A stretch of DNA of 64,000 bases from Microbacterium ginsengisoli (GTDB lineage Bacteria; Actinomycetota; Actinomycetes; Actinomycetales; Microbacteriaceae). The notes under the pieces are model-generated. The model saw only the letters and a program-made list of their open reading frames with translations. It had not been told where the DNA came from and ran no database searches. Of the stretch, positions 1 through 7,076 are shown piece by piece. How positions within the stretch are numbered: position 1 is the stretch's first letter; every line of letters starts with the position of its first letter. Position numbers and translations under genes: made by a program. The DNA lies in the NCBI RefSeq assembly GCF_000956535.1, contig NZ_JYIY01000072.1, forward strand, positions 27,433 to 91,432, in the 5' to 3' direction.

Positions 1-245
1 AGCTCCTCGATCCACTCCCGGCTCAGGAGAGCGGGCTCGGGGTCGAGGAACGTGAACCGCAGCGGGATCGACGGGTGCAGCCAGATGGTGCTGCGACCGA
101 CCGGCTCGCCCTCGGGGTGCCGCCACGACAGCGTGAAGCTCTCGCCGCGACGCAGCTTCGTCGCGATGACCACCTTGAGGTGTGCGAGGGCGCGGTCCTC
201 GATGTGGATCGGCGTCTCAGAACCGCCGTAGTAGATCGTGCCCAT
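1..245 (-). CDS. Small conserved protein (DUF7882-like), C-terminus cut by window edge
   Basis: This gene runs off the left edge, so only the first 81 residues are visible. It starts MGTIYYGGSETPIHIEDRALAHLK and contains KLRRGESFTLSW and WLHPSIPLRF. It is clearly paralogous to the complete 107-residue protein at 5108-5431, sharing IEDR-LAHL-V and KLRR and the WxHPSxPLxF block. I recognise it as the small Microbacteriaceae family often filed under DUF7882 and sometimes labelled ATP-dependent DNA ligase, but no ligase motif is visible and I assign no function. The ATG lies 6 nt after a TATGGT box (252-257), suggesting a leaderless transcript. Confidence 0.75.
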   Translation of the reverse strand, partial: MGTIYYGGSETPIHIEDRALAHLKVVIATKLRRGESFTLSWRHPEGEPVGRSTIWLHPSIPLRFTFLDPEPALLSREWIEE

Positions 246-251
246 GCGCCC

Positions 252-257
252 ACCATA
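252..257 (-). promoter_or_regulatory. -10 box TATGGT, leaderless start
   Basis: On the minus strand TATGGT is followed by six bases and then the ATG of the truncated gene at 245. That spacing puts the expected transcription start at the start codon. No convincing -35 is visible. Confidence 0.5.
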
Positions 258-415
258 ATCCCCGCGCGCCGATCCCGCGCCTCTCGGATGCCCCGCGCGG
301 TCTCGGTCGCCTCAGACGGCGTCGTCGATCTGCTCCGGCTCTGCGCTTCCTATGCGTTGCCCGAGGAACCCGCATTCTTGGCGAAATCTTGCGCCCGCGC
401 GGTCACCATCGAGCC

Positions 416-1843
416 ATGACCACCTACGCCACCGAACGGTCCGTCCGCAGGCAGGACGCCGCCACCGACGCGCTGCTCGGCTCGCGACGGTCGCCGCGAC
501 TCCTCTGGAACCTCGCCGCCACCGCCATCGTGTGGGGGACGAGCCTCGTCATCCTCGCGCTGTGGATCCACGGCGGGGGCATTCAAGCGGTCATCGGCCT
601 CAACGCGGAGACCTACTCCACGCTCGGTCGACTCACCGGACTCATCTCGGCCAACCTGCTCCTCTACCAGGTGCTCCTGATGGCGCGCGTGCCGATCTTC
701 GAGCGCGGATGGGGCCGCGACGGCCTCGTGCGGGCGCACCGCCTGACCGGCTTCTGGTCGTTCTGGCTGATGCTCGCCCACATCGCGCTGCTCAGCATCG
801 GCTACGCCGTCAACGCGCACGTGAATCCCCTCCTGCAGCTGTGGGACTTCGTGTGGAACTACCCCGGAATGATGCTCGCGACAGCGGGCACGGGGCTGCT
901 CATCCTCGTCGTGGTCACCTCGATCCGGAAGGCGCGCAAGAAGCTGCGCTACGAGTCCTGGCACCTCATCCACCTCTACGCCTACCTCGGCGTGGGGCTG
1001 GCCATCCCGCACATGCTGTGGACCGGCTCGGACTTCATCGGGCAGCCGCTGGTCAGTGCCTACTGGTGGACGCTCTGGGCGATCGCCGCCGCCGCGGTGC
1101 TGGTCTTCCGCCTCCTCGTGCCGTTGAGCCGCTCGATGCGGCATGACCTACGGGTCGTCGCCGTGGAGGCAGACGGCTCCAACGGCGTCACCGTGCGCAT
1201 GCGCGGACGTGACATCCACAAGCTCGGCGCGCAGGCGGGCCAGTTCTTCAACTGGCGCTTCCTGGACGGCCCCGGCTGGACCCGCTCCCACCCCTTCTCG
1301 CTCTCGACCGCACCGCGCGGCGACGAGCTCACCGTGACCGCGCGCATCGTCGGCGACGGCACCTCCCGCATGACGCGGATGCGCAAGGGAACGAAGGTCA
1401 TGTTCGAGGGCCCCTACGGCGCGATGACCGGCGACGCACGACGCCGTTCGAAGATGCTCATGCTCGGAGCGGGAGCCGGTGTCGCGCCGCTTGTGGCGAT
1501 CCTCGAAGCCGAACGATTCGTGCCCGGCGAGGCGATCCTCGTCACCCGCGACCACGATCCCGCTCATGCCCTCCGCCGACCGCAGATCGCCCGGATGGTC
1601 GCCAAGCGCGGTCTGCGACACTACACGCTCGACGGGCACCGCTCGCACGGCGACTCGACGTGGATCCCCGCGACTCACGCGTCGTGGGCGGGGGAGGATC
1701 TTCTCCGCTACATCGCTCCCGACATCGAGGACTACGACATCTTCCTGTGCGGACCGGGCCACTGGATGGACAGCATCCGCGATGACCTGCTCGAGACCGG
1801 AATCCTCCCCTCGCAGATCCACAGCGAGAACTTCTCGATCTGA
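416..1843 (+). CDS. Ferric-reductase-like membrane flavoprotein
   Basis: A 475-residue membrane oxidoreductase. About six transmembrane segments lie at residues 30-51, 70-92, 110-130, 150-170, 182-202 and 214-235. Histidines in these helices (H108, H122, H183, H186, H199) are candidates for haem ligation as in the ferric reductase/NADPH-oxidase superfamily. The cytosolic half carries an FAD motif HPFSLST (292-298), a nucleotide-binding GAGAGVAP (351-358) and the C-terminal CGPGHW (445-450) typical of ferredoxin-NADP reductase folds. I chose the ATG at 416 because the longer open frame upstream is arginine-rich shadow sequence. It probably passes electrons from NAD(P)H across the membrane to the FMN-binding protein encoded next. 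The terminal acceptor is unknown. Confidence 0.85.
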   Translation: MTTYATERSVRRQDAATDALLGSRRSPRLLWNLAATAIVWGTSLVILALWIHGGGIQAVIGLNAETYSTLGRLTGLISANLLLYQVLLMARVPIFERGWGRDGLVRAHRLTGFWSFWLMLAHIALLSIGYAVNAHVNPLLQLWDFVWNYPGMMLATAGTGLLILVVVTSIRKARKKLRYESWHLIHLYAYLGVGLAIPHMLWTGSDFIGQPLVSAYWWTLWAIAAAAVLVFRLLVPLSRSMRHDLRVVAVEADGSNGVTVRMRGRDIHKLGAQAGQFFNWRFLDGPGWTRSHPFSLSTAPRGDELTVTARIVGDGTSRMTRMRKGTKVMFEGPYGAMTGDARRRSKMLMLGAGAGVAPLVAILEAERFVPGEAILVTRDHDPAHALRRPQIARMVAKRGLRHYTLDGHRSHGDSTWIPATHASWAGEDLLRYIAPDIEDYDIFLCGPGHWMDSIRDDLLETGILPSQIHSENFSI

Positions 1844-1845
1844 GC

Positions 1846-1861
1846 GGATGCCGCGGCATCC
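1846..1861. repeat. Full copy of the iterated palindrome GGATGCCGCGGCATCC
   Basis: An exact 16-bp palindrome just after the stop codon of the flavoprotein gene, in the 50-bp gap before the FMN-binding protein gene. It is one of five exact copies in the window; the others begin at 13420, 34305, 38809 and 62041. A one-mismatch copy lies at 16677-16692. Confidence 0.9.
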
Positions 1862-1893
1862 TCTCGTCTCTCACCACCTACGGAGCGCACACC

Positions 1894-2442
1894 ATGAAGA
1901 AGATCGTCTGGACGATCCTCGTGACCATCAGCGGCGTCGTGCTGCTGTTCAGTTACCGCACCTCCCTCGGGGCGGGAACGACCGTCGCCTCCTCGACGAC
2001 CGGCTTCTCGGGGAGCATCGGCGGCTCGACGGGAAGCGGCACGAGCTCGAGCACCACGAGCGGATCAGCCGCTGCTGCGACGCCGTCGGCGAGCGCGACG
2101 GCGTCCGCGTCGACCGGTAGCAGCTCGTCGTCCTCCTCGAGCGGGACGTCGACCTCGACCGGCCTCAAGAACGGCACCTTCACCGGGTCGGCCGCCTCGA
2201 CGCGCTTCGGCGACGTGCAGGTCGCCATCACGGTGTCGGGCGGGAAGATCACCAACGTCGCCGTGCCGCAGTACCCGAACAACAACGGCCGTGACGTCGA
2301 GATCGCGAACTACTCGCTCCCGCAGCTGATCAGCGAGACCCTGTCTGCGCAGAGCGCGAACATCGACATGGTCTCGGGCGCGACCTACACGAGCGAGGGC
2401 TACCTGCAGTCGCTGCAGAGCGCGATCGACCAGGCGAAGTGA
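1894..2442 (+). CDS. Membrane-anchored FMN-binding protein with flavinylation motif
   Basis: A 182-residue protein. Residues 4-20 form an N-terminal membrane anchor or uncleaved signal, residues 24-90 are a Ser/Thr/Gly/Ala linker of very low complexity, and residues 91-182 form an FMN_bind domain. The sequence D158-M-V-S-G-A-T164 matches the Dxx(S/T)GAT acceptor motif of ApbE flavin transferases, so T164 is the likely site of covalent FMN attachment. The gene sits between a ferric-reductase-like flavoprotein and ApbE and overlaps ApbE by the TGATG junction. The arrangement fits an extracytoplasmic flavin electron carrier reduced by the upstream membrane protein. The start is preceded by CGGAG. 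Confidence 0.88.
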   Translation: MKKIVWTILVTISGVVLLFSYRTSLGAGTTVASSTTGFSGSIGGSTGSGTSSSTTSGSAAAATPSASATASASTGSSSSSSSSGTSTSTGLKNGTFTGSAASTRFGDVQVAITVSGGKITNVAVPQYPNNNGRDVEIANYSLPQLISETLSAQSANIDMVSGATYTSEGYLQSLQSAIDQAK

Positions 2443-3257
2443 TGAGCGCCGAGCTGCACCGCACCGTGCGCGTGGCCGATGTCATGGGCATGGTGATCAG
2501 CGTGCACGTGCTCACGCACGCCCCCACGGTCGCGGGCGTCGACGATGCGACGGCCGACGCGTTCGCCGAGCTGCGCGACATCGACCGCGTGTTCTCGACC
2601 TATCGGTCCGACTCGGATGTCTCCCGCCTCCGCCGCGGCGAGCTGACCCTCGCGGCGGCCGACCCACGGGTGGCGGAGGTCGCCCGCGCGTGCGAGGAGG
2701 CGGAGGCAGTCACCCGCGGACTGTTCAGCGCCCGCTTCGGCGGAGCGTTCGACCCGACGGGGTATGTCAAGGGCTGGGCGGTGGAGAGCGTCGCCCGGGG
2801 GCATCTCGGAGCACTGTTAGAGAACGCCGATGTCGCCGCCTGGGCCATCAACGCCGGCGGTGACATGCAGGTCGCGACGGCCGCGGGTCTCGATCGAGAC
2901 TGGCGGGTCGGCATCGCCGACCCGGCGCGGCCCGGACAGCTGGCCGCCGTCGTCGAACTGCGCGACGGTGCCGTCGCGACGTCGGGCACGGCCGAGCGGG
3001 GGGCGCACATCCTCGATCCGCGCACGGGTCGCGCGGCGCTCGGCGCGACCAGCTCGACGGTGGTCGCCGACAGTCTCGCCGTCGCCGACGTCTGGGCGAC
3101 GGTCGGCGTGGTCGCCGGCATCGACGACCTCGGCTGGATCCGCGAGTGCCCGGGACGCAGCGGCATGGTGATCGGCGCCGGAGGGCGCACCCGGCGCTGG
3201 GTGTCGGGGGTGGAGGTCGCCGCCGCGGCAGGCGATCCGTTTCGCGTGAGCGCGTAA
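2442..3257 (+). CDS. apbE: FAD:protein FMN transferase
   Basis: A 271-residue ApbE-family enzyme that transfers FMN from FAD to a Thr in the target motif; the obvious target is the FMN-binding protein encoded immediately upstream. Family signatures are visible: FDPTGYVKGWAVE, INAGGDMQV, and SGTAERGAHILDPRTGRAA. The ATG at 2442 overlaps the previous stop (TGATG), indicating translational coupling; a GTG three bases earlier would add one residue. Unlike many ApbE proteins there is no signal peptide or lipobox, so this one may act in the cytoplasm or be exported by an unseen route. It ends in TAA and faces the convergent histidine kinase gene. Confidence 0.9.
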   Translation: MSAELHRTVRVADVMGMVISVHVLTHAPTVAGVDDATADAFAELRDIDRVFSTYRSDSDVSRLRRGELTLAAADPRVAEVARACEEAEAVTRGLFSARFGGAFDPTGYVKGWAVESVARGHLGALLENADVAAWAINAGGDMQVATAAGLDRDWRVGIADPARPGQLAAVVELRDGAVATSGTAERGAHILDPRTGRAALGATSSTVVADSLAVADVWATVGVVAGIDDLGWIRECPGRSGMVIGAGGRTRRWVSGVEVAAAAGDPFRVSA

Positions 3258-3265
3258 GCGTACGC

Positions 3266-3280
3266 CCGGCGGGTCGCCGG
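3266..3280. terminator. Short GC hairpin between convergent genes
   Basis: CCGGCG-GGT-CGCCGG forms a 6-bp stem in the 28-bp gap between apbE and the convergent histidine kinase gene. There is no T tract, so a role as bidirectional terminator is inferred from position only. Confidence 0.4.
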
Positions 3281-3285
3281 ACGCG

Positions 3286-4296
3286 TCAGCGCGCGAGCGG
3301 CAGGTCGATGAGGAACGTGGTGCCGGCGGCATCCGTCTGCTCGACGACCACAGACCCGCCGTGGCGCACGGCGACGTCGCGCACGAGGGAGAGCCCGAGG
3401 CCGAAGCCACGCCGGCGACCGGTCTCGCCCAGTCGCGCGAAGCGCTCGAAGATGCGCTCGCGGTCTTCGGGCCGGATACCTGACCCCTCGTCGGTCACCC
3501 GGATGTGCACCCGATCCCGCACGATGCGTGAGGAGACCGTGACGGTCGATCGTCCCGGAGTGTGCTGGATGGCGTTGTCGACGAGGGCGACGCACATGCG
3601 CGTGAGGCTGGTCGCCGGGAGGGCGACGGATGCCGCCTCGGCCACGTCGATCGCGAGCGTGACCTCGCGATCGTCGGCGAGCGGCCGCAGCGAGTCGAGT
3701 GTCGCGGCGATGACCTCGCCCACCTCCGCCCGCGCCGACGGATCGCGCGCGTCGGCCTCCGCGGCGACGAGCAGGTCGGTGAGCACGTCGTCCATCGCGG
3801 CGGCATTGCGCCGCAGGTCCGAGAGGGTGGAGTCGATCTCCTCCCCGCGGCGGTGACGTCGCTCGACCAGCTGGATACGGCTCGTGAGCGCGGTGAGGGG
3901 GGTGCGCAGCTCGTGGCTCGCATCCGAGACGAAGTGGCGCTGCAGCCGCATCGCCTCGGCGAGCGGACGGGTGGCGCGCCGCGCCGCGTACCAGGCGATG
4001 AGCCCGAGCACGGCGACGCCCACGAGCGACAGCGCGATGACGATTGGCACAGTGCGGTCGACGTCGACCACGATGGGGTCGTACGCGCGGATTCCGTCGG
4101 GAAGCGAGGGTGAGCCGGTCACGCCGGGGTCGGGGCTGACCACGTCGCCGCGCGTTTCGGGCCGTCCGGTCGCCAGAAGGAGCCACACGAGGATGCCCGC
4201 ACCGCCGAGCAGCACGAGGGCGGAGGCGATGCCGACGGTCAGCCCGATGCGCCGCGCGGCACGCCGCAGGCGCTCGGAGTCGGTGTGGGGGCTCAC
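3286..4296 (-). CDS. Sensor histidine kinase (EnvZ/PhoR type)
   Basis: A 336-residue sensor kinase paired with the response regulator gene upstream. Two transmembrane helices (residues 18-42 and 84-105) flank a short extracytoplasmic loop of about 40 residues rich in Pro, Asp and Gly. The phosphoacceptor is H128 in FVSDASHELRTPLTAL. The ATPase domain shows VDNAIQHTPG, VTDEGSGIRPEDRERIF and GFGLGLSLV. The GTG start overlaps the regulator stop in GTGA, so the two are translationally coupled. The small loop suggests sensing at the membrane rather than a large ligand domain. The stimulus is unknown; proximity to the flavin electron-transfer genes may be incidental because the operons converge. 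Confidence 0.9.
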   Translation of the reverse strand: MSPHTDSERLRRAARRIGLTVGIASALVLLGGAGILVWLLLATGRPETRGDVVSPDPGVTGSPSLPDGIRAYDPIVVDVDRTVPIVIALSLVGVAVLGLIAWYAARRATRPLAEAMRLQRHFVSDASHELRTPLTALTSRIQLVERRHRRGEEIDSTLSDLRRNAAAMDDVLTDLLVAAEADARDPSARAEVGEVIAATLDSLRPLADDREVTLAIDVAEAASVALPATSLTRMCVALVDNAIQHTPGRSTVTVSSRIVRDRVHIRVTDEGSGIRPEDRERIFERFARLGETGRRRGFGLGLSLVRDVAVRHGGSVVVEQTDAAGTTFLIDLPLAR

Positions 4297-4979
4297 CCGG
4301 GATCTCCGATCCGGTATCCCCGCGCGCGCACGGTCTCGATGATCTCGGGTGTCGCCTTGCGACGGATGTAGTGCACGTAGGTGTCGACCGAGCTCTCCGA
4401 GTCGCCCGAGGCGAAGACCGCGTCGGAGATCTCGGCACGGGAGAAGACATGGTCGGGGCTCTCGGCGAGCAGGCGCAGCAGGGCGGTCTCGGTCGCCGTG
4501 AGCGCGACGCGGCGTCCTTCGGGTGAGAAGAGCGCGAGCGCTGCCGGCGCGAACTGCCACTCGCCGACGTCGCGGCGCACGCCGTCGGTGCGGAACCCGC
4601 GCCGCAGCGCTCGCAGTCGGGCGAGCAGCTCGTCGTAGTCGAACGGCTTTACGAGGTAGTCGTTGGCGCCGACGTCGAGTCCCTCGACGCGGTCGTGCAC
4701 CGACCCGAGCGCCGTCAGCAGCAGGATGGGCGTCGCGATGTGGGCCGTGCGCACCGCCTGCACGAGGGCGATGCCGTCCATCCCCGGCAGACGGCGGTCG
4801 ACGACCATCGCCTCGTACCGCCGCGACAGCGCACGCTGCAGGGCGCTCTCACCGTCGGCGACGTGGTCGACCCGGTAGACCTCCGAGAGCACCTCGACCG
4901 TGATCTCCGCGATCTCGGGGTCGTCCTCGACGTAGAGCAGCGCGGGTCGCTCGGCGCCGTCGGCCTGGGGGGTGCTCAC
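4293..4979 (-). CDS. OmpR/PhoB-family response regulator
   Basis: A 228-residue two-domain regulator. The receiver has the acidic pocket E18-D19-D20, phosphorylatable D61 in VVDRRLPGMDG, and K111 in YLVKPFDYDELLARLRAL. The C-terminal winged helix contains LTATETALLRLLAESPDHVFSRAEI and ends VRARGYRIG, as usual for this family. It starts with GTG and is followed by its kinase with a 4-bp overlap. Its targets are unknown. Confidence 0.93.
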   Translation of the reverse strand: MSTPQADGAERPALLYVEDDPEIAEITVEVLSEVYRVDHVADGESALQRALSRRYEAMVVDRRLPGMDGIALVQAVRTAHIATPILLLTALGSVHDRVEGLDVGANDYLVKPFDYDELLARLRALRRGFRTDGVRRDVGEWQFAPAALALFSPEGRRVALTATETALLRLLAESPDHVFSRAEISDAVFASGDSESSVDTYVHYIRRKATPEIIETVRARGYRIGDPG

Positions 4980-5095
4980 GCACCCAGCACACCATGCGGG
5001 CGCTGAGATGTCACCAAGACGAGCGGATGCCGCATCTCGCCGCCCCGCGACGGCGTGGCGTGAACACGGTGACGGCGCGGAGGATCACCCGCGTT

Positions 5096-5101
5096 TAGGC
5101 T
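5096..5101 (+). promoter_or_regulatory. -10 box TAGGCT, leaderless start
   Basis: TAGGCT ends six bases before the ATG at 5108, placing the predicted transcription start on the start codon. No Shine-Dalgarno is present. Confidence 0.55.
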
Positions 5102-5107
5102 CCTCAC

Positions 5108-5431
5108 ATGGGGAGATTCATCTACGACACGATCGGCAACTCGGTGGAGATCGAGGACCGCACGCTCGCGCATCTGCGCATCGTCGTGATGAACAAGCTG
5201 CGTCGTGCCGAGCCGTTCATGTTCGACGTCGAGATGGGCCACGGCAGCGGTCGCCGCAGCTTCTGGGTGCACCCCTCCGTGCCGCTGCAGTTCCACTTCT
5301 TCGGCAGCCGCCAGCCGCGCATCAACCGCGCCTGGGTCGAGGATCTGATGGCCGCGGCATCCGGCCCGAACGGCCTGACGATCACGCCGGAGCCGGCGGA
5401 AGAGCCTCCCGCCGGACCCCCGGCGGACTGA
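5108..5431 (+). CDS. Small conserved protein (DUF7882-like)
   Basis: A 107-residue protein without signal peptide or membrane segment. It begins MGRFIYDTIGNSVEIEDRTLAHLRIVVMNKLRRAEPFMF and contains WVHPSVPLQFHFFG, matching the truncated paralogue at the left edge of the window. The last 20 residues are an acidic Pro-rich tail. I know this family as widespread and often multicopy in Microbacteriaceae, with no established function. The ATG follows TAGGCT by six bases, pointing to a leaderless mRNA. Having two paralogues within 5 kb suggests expansion of the family in this genome. Confidence 0.75.
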   Translation: MGRFIYDTIGNSVEIEDRTLAHLRIVVMNKLRRAEPFMFDVEMGHGSGRRSFWVHPSVPLQFHFFGSRQPRINRAWVEDLMAAASGPNGLTITPEPAEEPPAGPPAD

Positions 5432-5526
5432 GTCGTTCGGATCCGTCGCCGCCTTGTCAAGACCTGGGCGGATCCTCGCTCGCGCGGGACAGTGGAACCT
5501 GCTGTCCTCAGGAGGTGATGCGTGCG

Positions 5527-5676
5527 ATGACACGAGGCGAACCCGAGCCGAGGGACGAGGGGATCGATGCGGCATCCGAGGTGCCCATCGACGCCCACCC
5601 GGCGTTCGATCAGGTGCCGGCGATCGATGTGATCGACGGCGAGCTGGTGCCGCGGAGTCCCCGGACGCGCCCCTGA
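5527..5676 (+). CDS. Tiny acidic protein behind a perfect Shine-Dalgarno
   Basis: A 49-residue acidic ORF (MTRGEPEPRDEGIDAASEVP..., ending VIDGELVPRSPRTRP). The case for it being real is the upstream AGGAGGTGAT at 5510-5519, a full ten-base complement to the usual 16S rRNA 3' end; the ATG lies 7 nt after it, with a second in-frame ATG at 5518. No domain, signal or membrane segment is visible. The motif AIDVIDGELVPR suggests a conserved C-terminal patch. I do not recognise a function. It lies between the DUF7882-like gene and the alarmone synthetase, each with its own promoter. Confidence 0.55.
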   Translation: MTRGEPEPRDEGIDAASEVPIDAHPAFDQVPAIDVIDGELVPRSPRTRP

Positions 5677-5726
5677 CGGTCATGCTTTTCCGCGGGCGCT
5701 CACAGCGTCCCCCGATGAGACGGTCG

Positions 5727-5732
5727 TAGCGT
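5727..5732 (+). promoter_or_regulatory. -10 box TAGCGT, leaderless start
   Basis: TAGCGT ends seven bases before the GTG at 5740 of the alarmone synthetase gene. No Shine-Dalgarno intervenes. Confidence 0.5.
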
Positions 5733-5739
5733 CGGCCGG

Positions 5740-6411
5740 GTGAGTGTGCCGCTCGACGACCAGTCCATCACCGTCTCCCCGTCGCAGTTGCGCGATGCGC
5801 GCGACGAGCTGCAGCGTTTCCTGCTGGAGTACCGCTTCGGCATGCAGGAGATCGAGACCAAGATCCAGATCCTGCGGGACGAGTTCCTGCACATGCACGA
5901 CTACAACCCGATCGAGCACGTCTCGAGTCGCGTCAAGAGCCCGGACAGTCTGGTCGAGAAGGTGCTGCGCAAGGGCATCGCCCCCGACTTCGACTCGATC
6001 CGGGCGAACATCACGGATGTCGCGGGCGTGCGCGTGACCTGCAGCTTCACCGCCGACGCCTATCGTCTCTTCGATCTGCTCACCTCGCAGCCCGACATCA
6101 CGGTGCGCACCGTGAAGGACTACATCGCGGAGCCCAAGCCGAACGGCTACAAGTCGCTGCACGCGATCGTCGAGGTGCCGGTGTTCCTCTCGACAGGGCC
6201 GATGCCGATCCCCGTCGAGGTGCAGTTCCGCACGATCGCGATGGACTTCTGGGCGAGCCTCGAGCACAAGATCTACTACAAGTACGCGCGCCAGGTGCCG
6301 GCGGGGCTCGTGGAGAGTCTGAAGGATGCCGCCGACACCGCATCCGAGCTCGACGGGCGCATGGAGCGGCTGCACCGCGAACTCCACGGACCCCACGCGG
6401 TCGACGTCTGA
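5740..6411 (+). CDS. Small alarmone synthetase ((p)ppGpp synthetase, RelQ/YjbM type)
   Basis: A 223-residue protein made of a RelA/SpoT synthetase domain only, with no HD hydrolase or C-terminal regulatory domains; this is the usual size of stand-alone small alarmone synthetases. Signatures are HVSSRVKSPDSLVEKVLRKG (ATP side), ITDVAGVRVTCSF, PKPNGYKSLHAIVEVP, and VEVQFRTIAMDFWASLEHKIYYK. It would make pppGpp/ppGpp from GTP/GDP and ATP in response to transcriptional control rather than stalled ribosomes. It is a single gene with its own promoter. Confidence 0.93.
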   Translation: MSVPLDDQSITVSPSQLRDARDELQRFLLEYRFGMQEIETKIQILRDEFLHMHDYNPIEHVSSRVKSPDSLVEKVLRKGIAPDFDSIRANITDVAGVRVTCSFTADAYRLFDLLTSQPDITVRTVKDYIAEPKPNGYKSLHAIVEVPVFLSTGPMPIPVEVQFRTIAMDFWASLEHKIYYKYARQVPAGLVESLKDAADTASELDGRMERLHRELHGPHAVDV

Positions 6412-6429
6412 TCCGACGAGAATGAGCGG

Positions 6430-6924
6430 GTGGACGACGTCGAAGCGCTGATCGCGGGTGCCCGCGCGCGTCTGACCGCCGCGGGAGCGCCGCGCGAGGC
6501 GCTGGGCCGGTGGCGCAGCCGGCGGTTCGTCGGCATCCCGCTGGCGCCGAACGTGGTTCCCGAGGGCGCCGCCTGGCACCTCGGGGTGCTGCTCATCGGC
6601 CCGGAGGACGTCTTCGCGACCGGGGAGATCGTGCGCGCGCGACCCGAGGTCCGCCGCGGGTTCGCCGCCGAGTCGCAGCGCCGACGGGCGGATGTCGCGG
6701 CCGCCGCCTCCCGCGGAGGCTTCGCCGACGGGCAGGTCGTGCACCTCGGCTGGGAGGGGCTCGACCTCGCAGCGGTCGGGCGGGGCGAGGCATCCGGCCC
6801 GCTGCGGCAGGGGACGGACGGACCCGAGGTGCGCTGGAGCGCCCGCGGTGGGTGGCGGCCGCTCGCCGCCTACCTCGACGAGCGCATCGCGCTGCTGCTC
6901 GACCCGCCGTCCGGCGCGACCTGA
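6430..6924 (+). CDS. Conserved hypothetical protein
   Basis: A 164-residue soluble protein starting with GTG 18 bp after the alarmone synthetase. No family is recognised. Visible features are an Ala/Arg-rich N-terminal helix, the segment GRWRSRRFVGIPLAPNVVPEGAAWHLGVLLIGPEDVFATGEIVRARPEVRRGF, which looks like a compact alpha/beta domain, and a C-terminal YLDERIALLLDPP helix. Codon usage matches its neighbours. The short spacing suggests it may be cotranscribed with the gene upstream, although GAGAAT six bases before the GTG could be a -10 of its own. Confidence 0.65.
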   Translation: MDDVEALIAGARARLTAAGAPREALGRWRSRRFVGIPLAPNVVPEGAAWHLGVLLIGPEDVFATGEIVRARPEVRRGFAAESQRRRADVAAAASRGGFADGQVVHLGWEGLDLAAVGRGEASGPLRQGTDGPEVRWSARGGWRPLAAYLDERIALLLDPPSGAT

Positions 6925-7042
6925 GCCCGCAGGACGCGCCCGTCAAGCCCCGCCGCGACGACGCGCGGATGGCCGATGCTCGGAAGGTGAGTGACCCGAA
7001 CGCCGAGCCGACCGCCGACACGTCCGCGACATCCGCACCCGC

Positions 7043-7048
7043 TAATGT
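7043..7048 (+). promoter_or_regulatory. Promoter -10 (TAATGT) and RBS fixing the glgX start
   Basis: TAATGT predicts a transcription start near 7055, followed by the strong ribosome site AGGGAGGGG (about 7062-7070) and GTG at 7077. This favours the 7077 start over upstream in-frame ATG 6969 or GTG 6987, which would lie before the promoter. Confidence 0.5.
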
Positions 7049-7076
7049 GGGGGCTCCCGAGCAGGGAGGGGCGCAC

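Noticed and set aside
6969..7076. Upstream starts for GlgX at ATG 6969 or GTG 6987.
   Set aside because: They would add a Thr/Ala-rich tail absent from usual GlgX, and the promoter and ribosome site at 7043-7070 favour GTG 7077.
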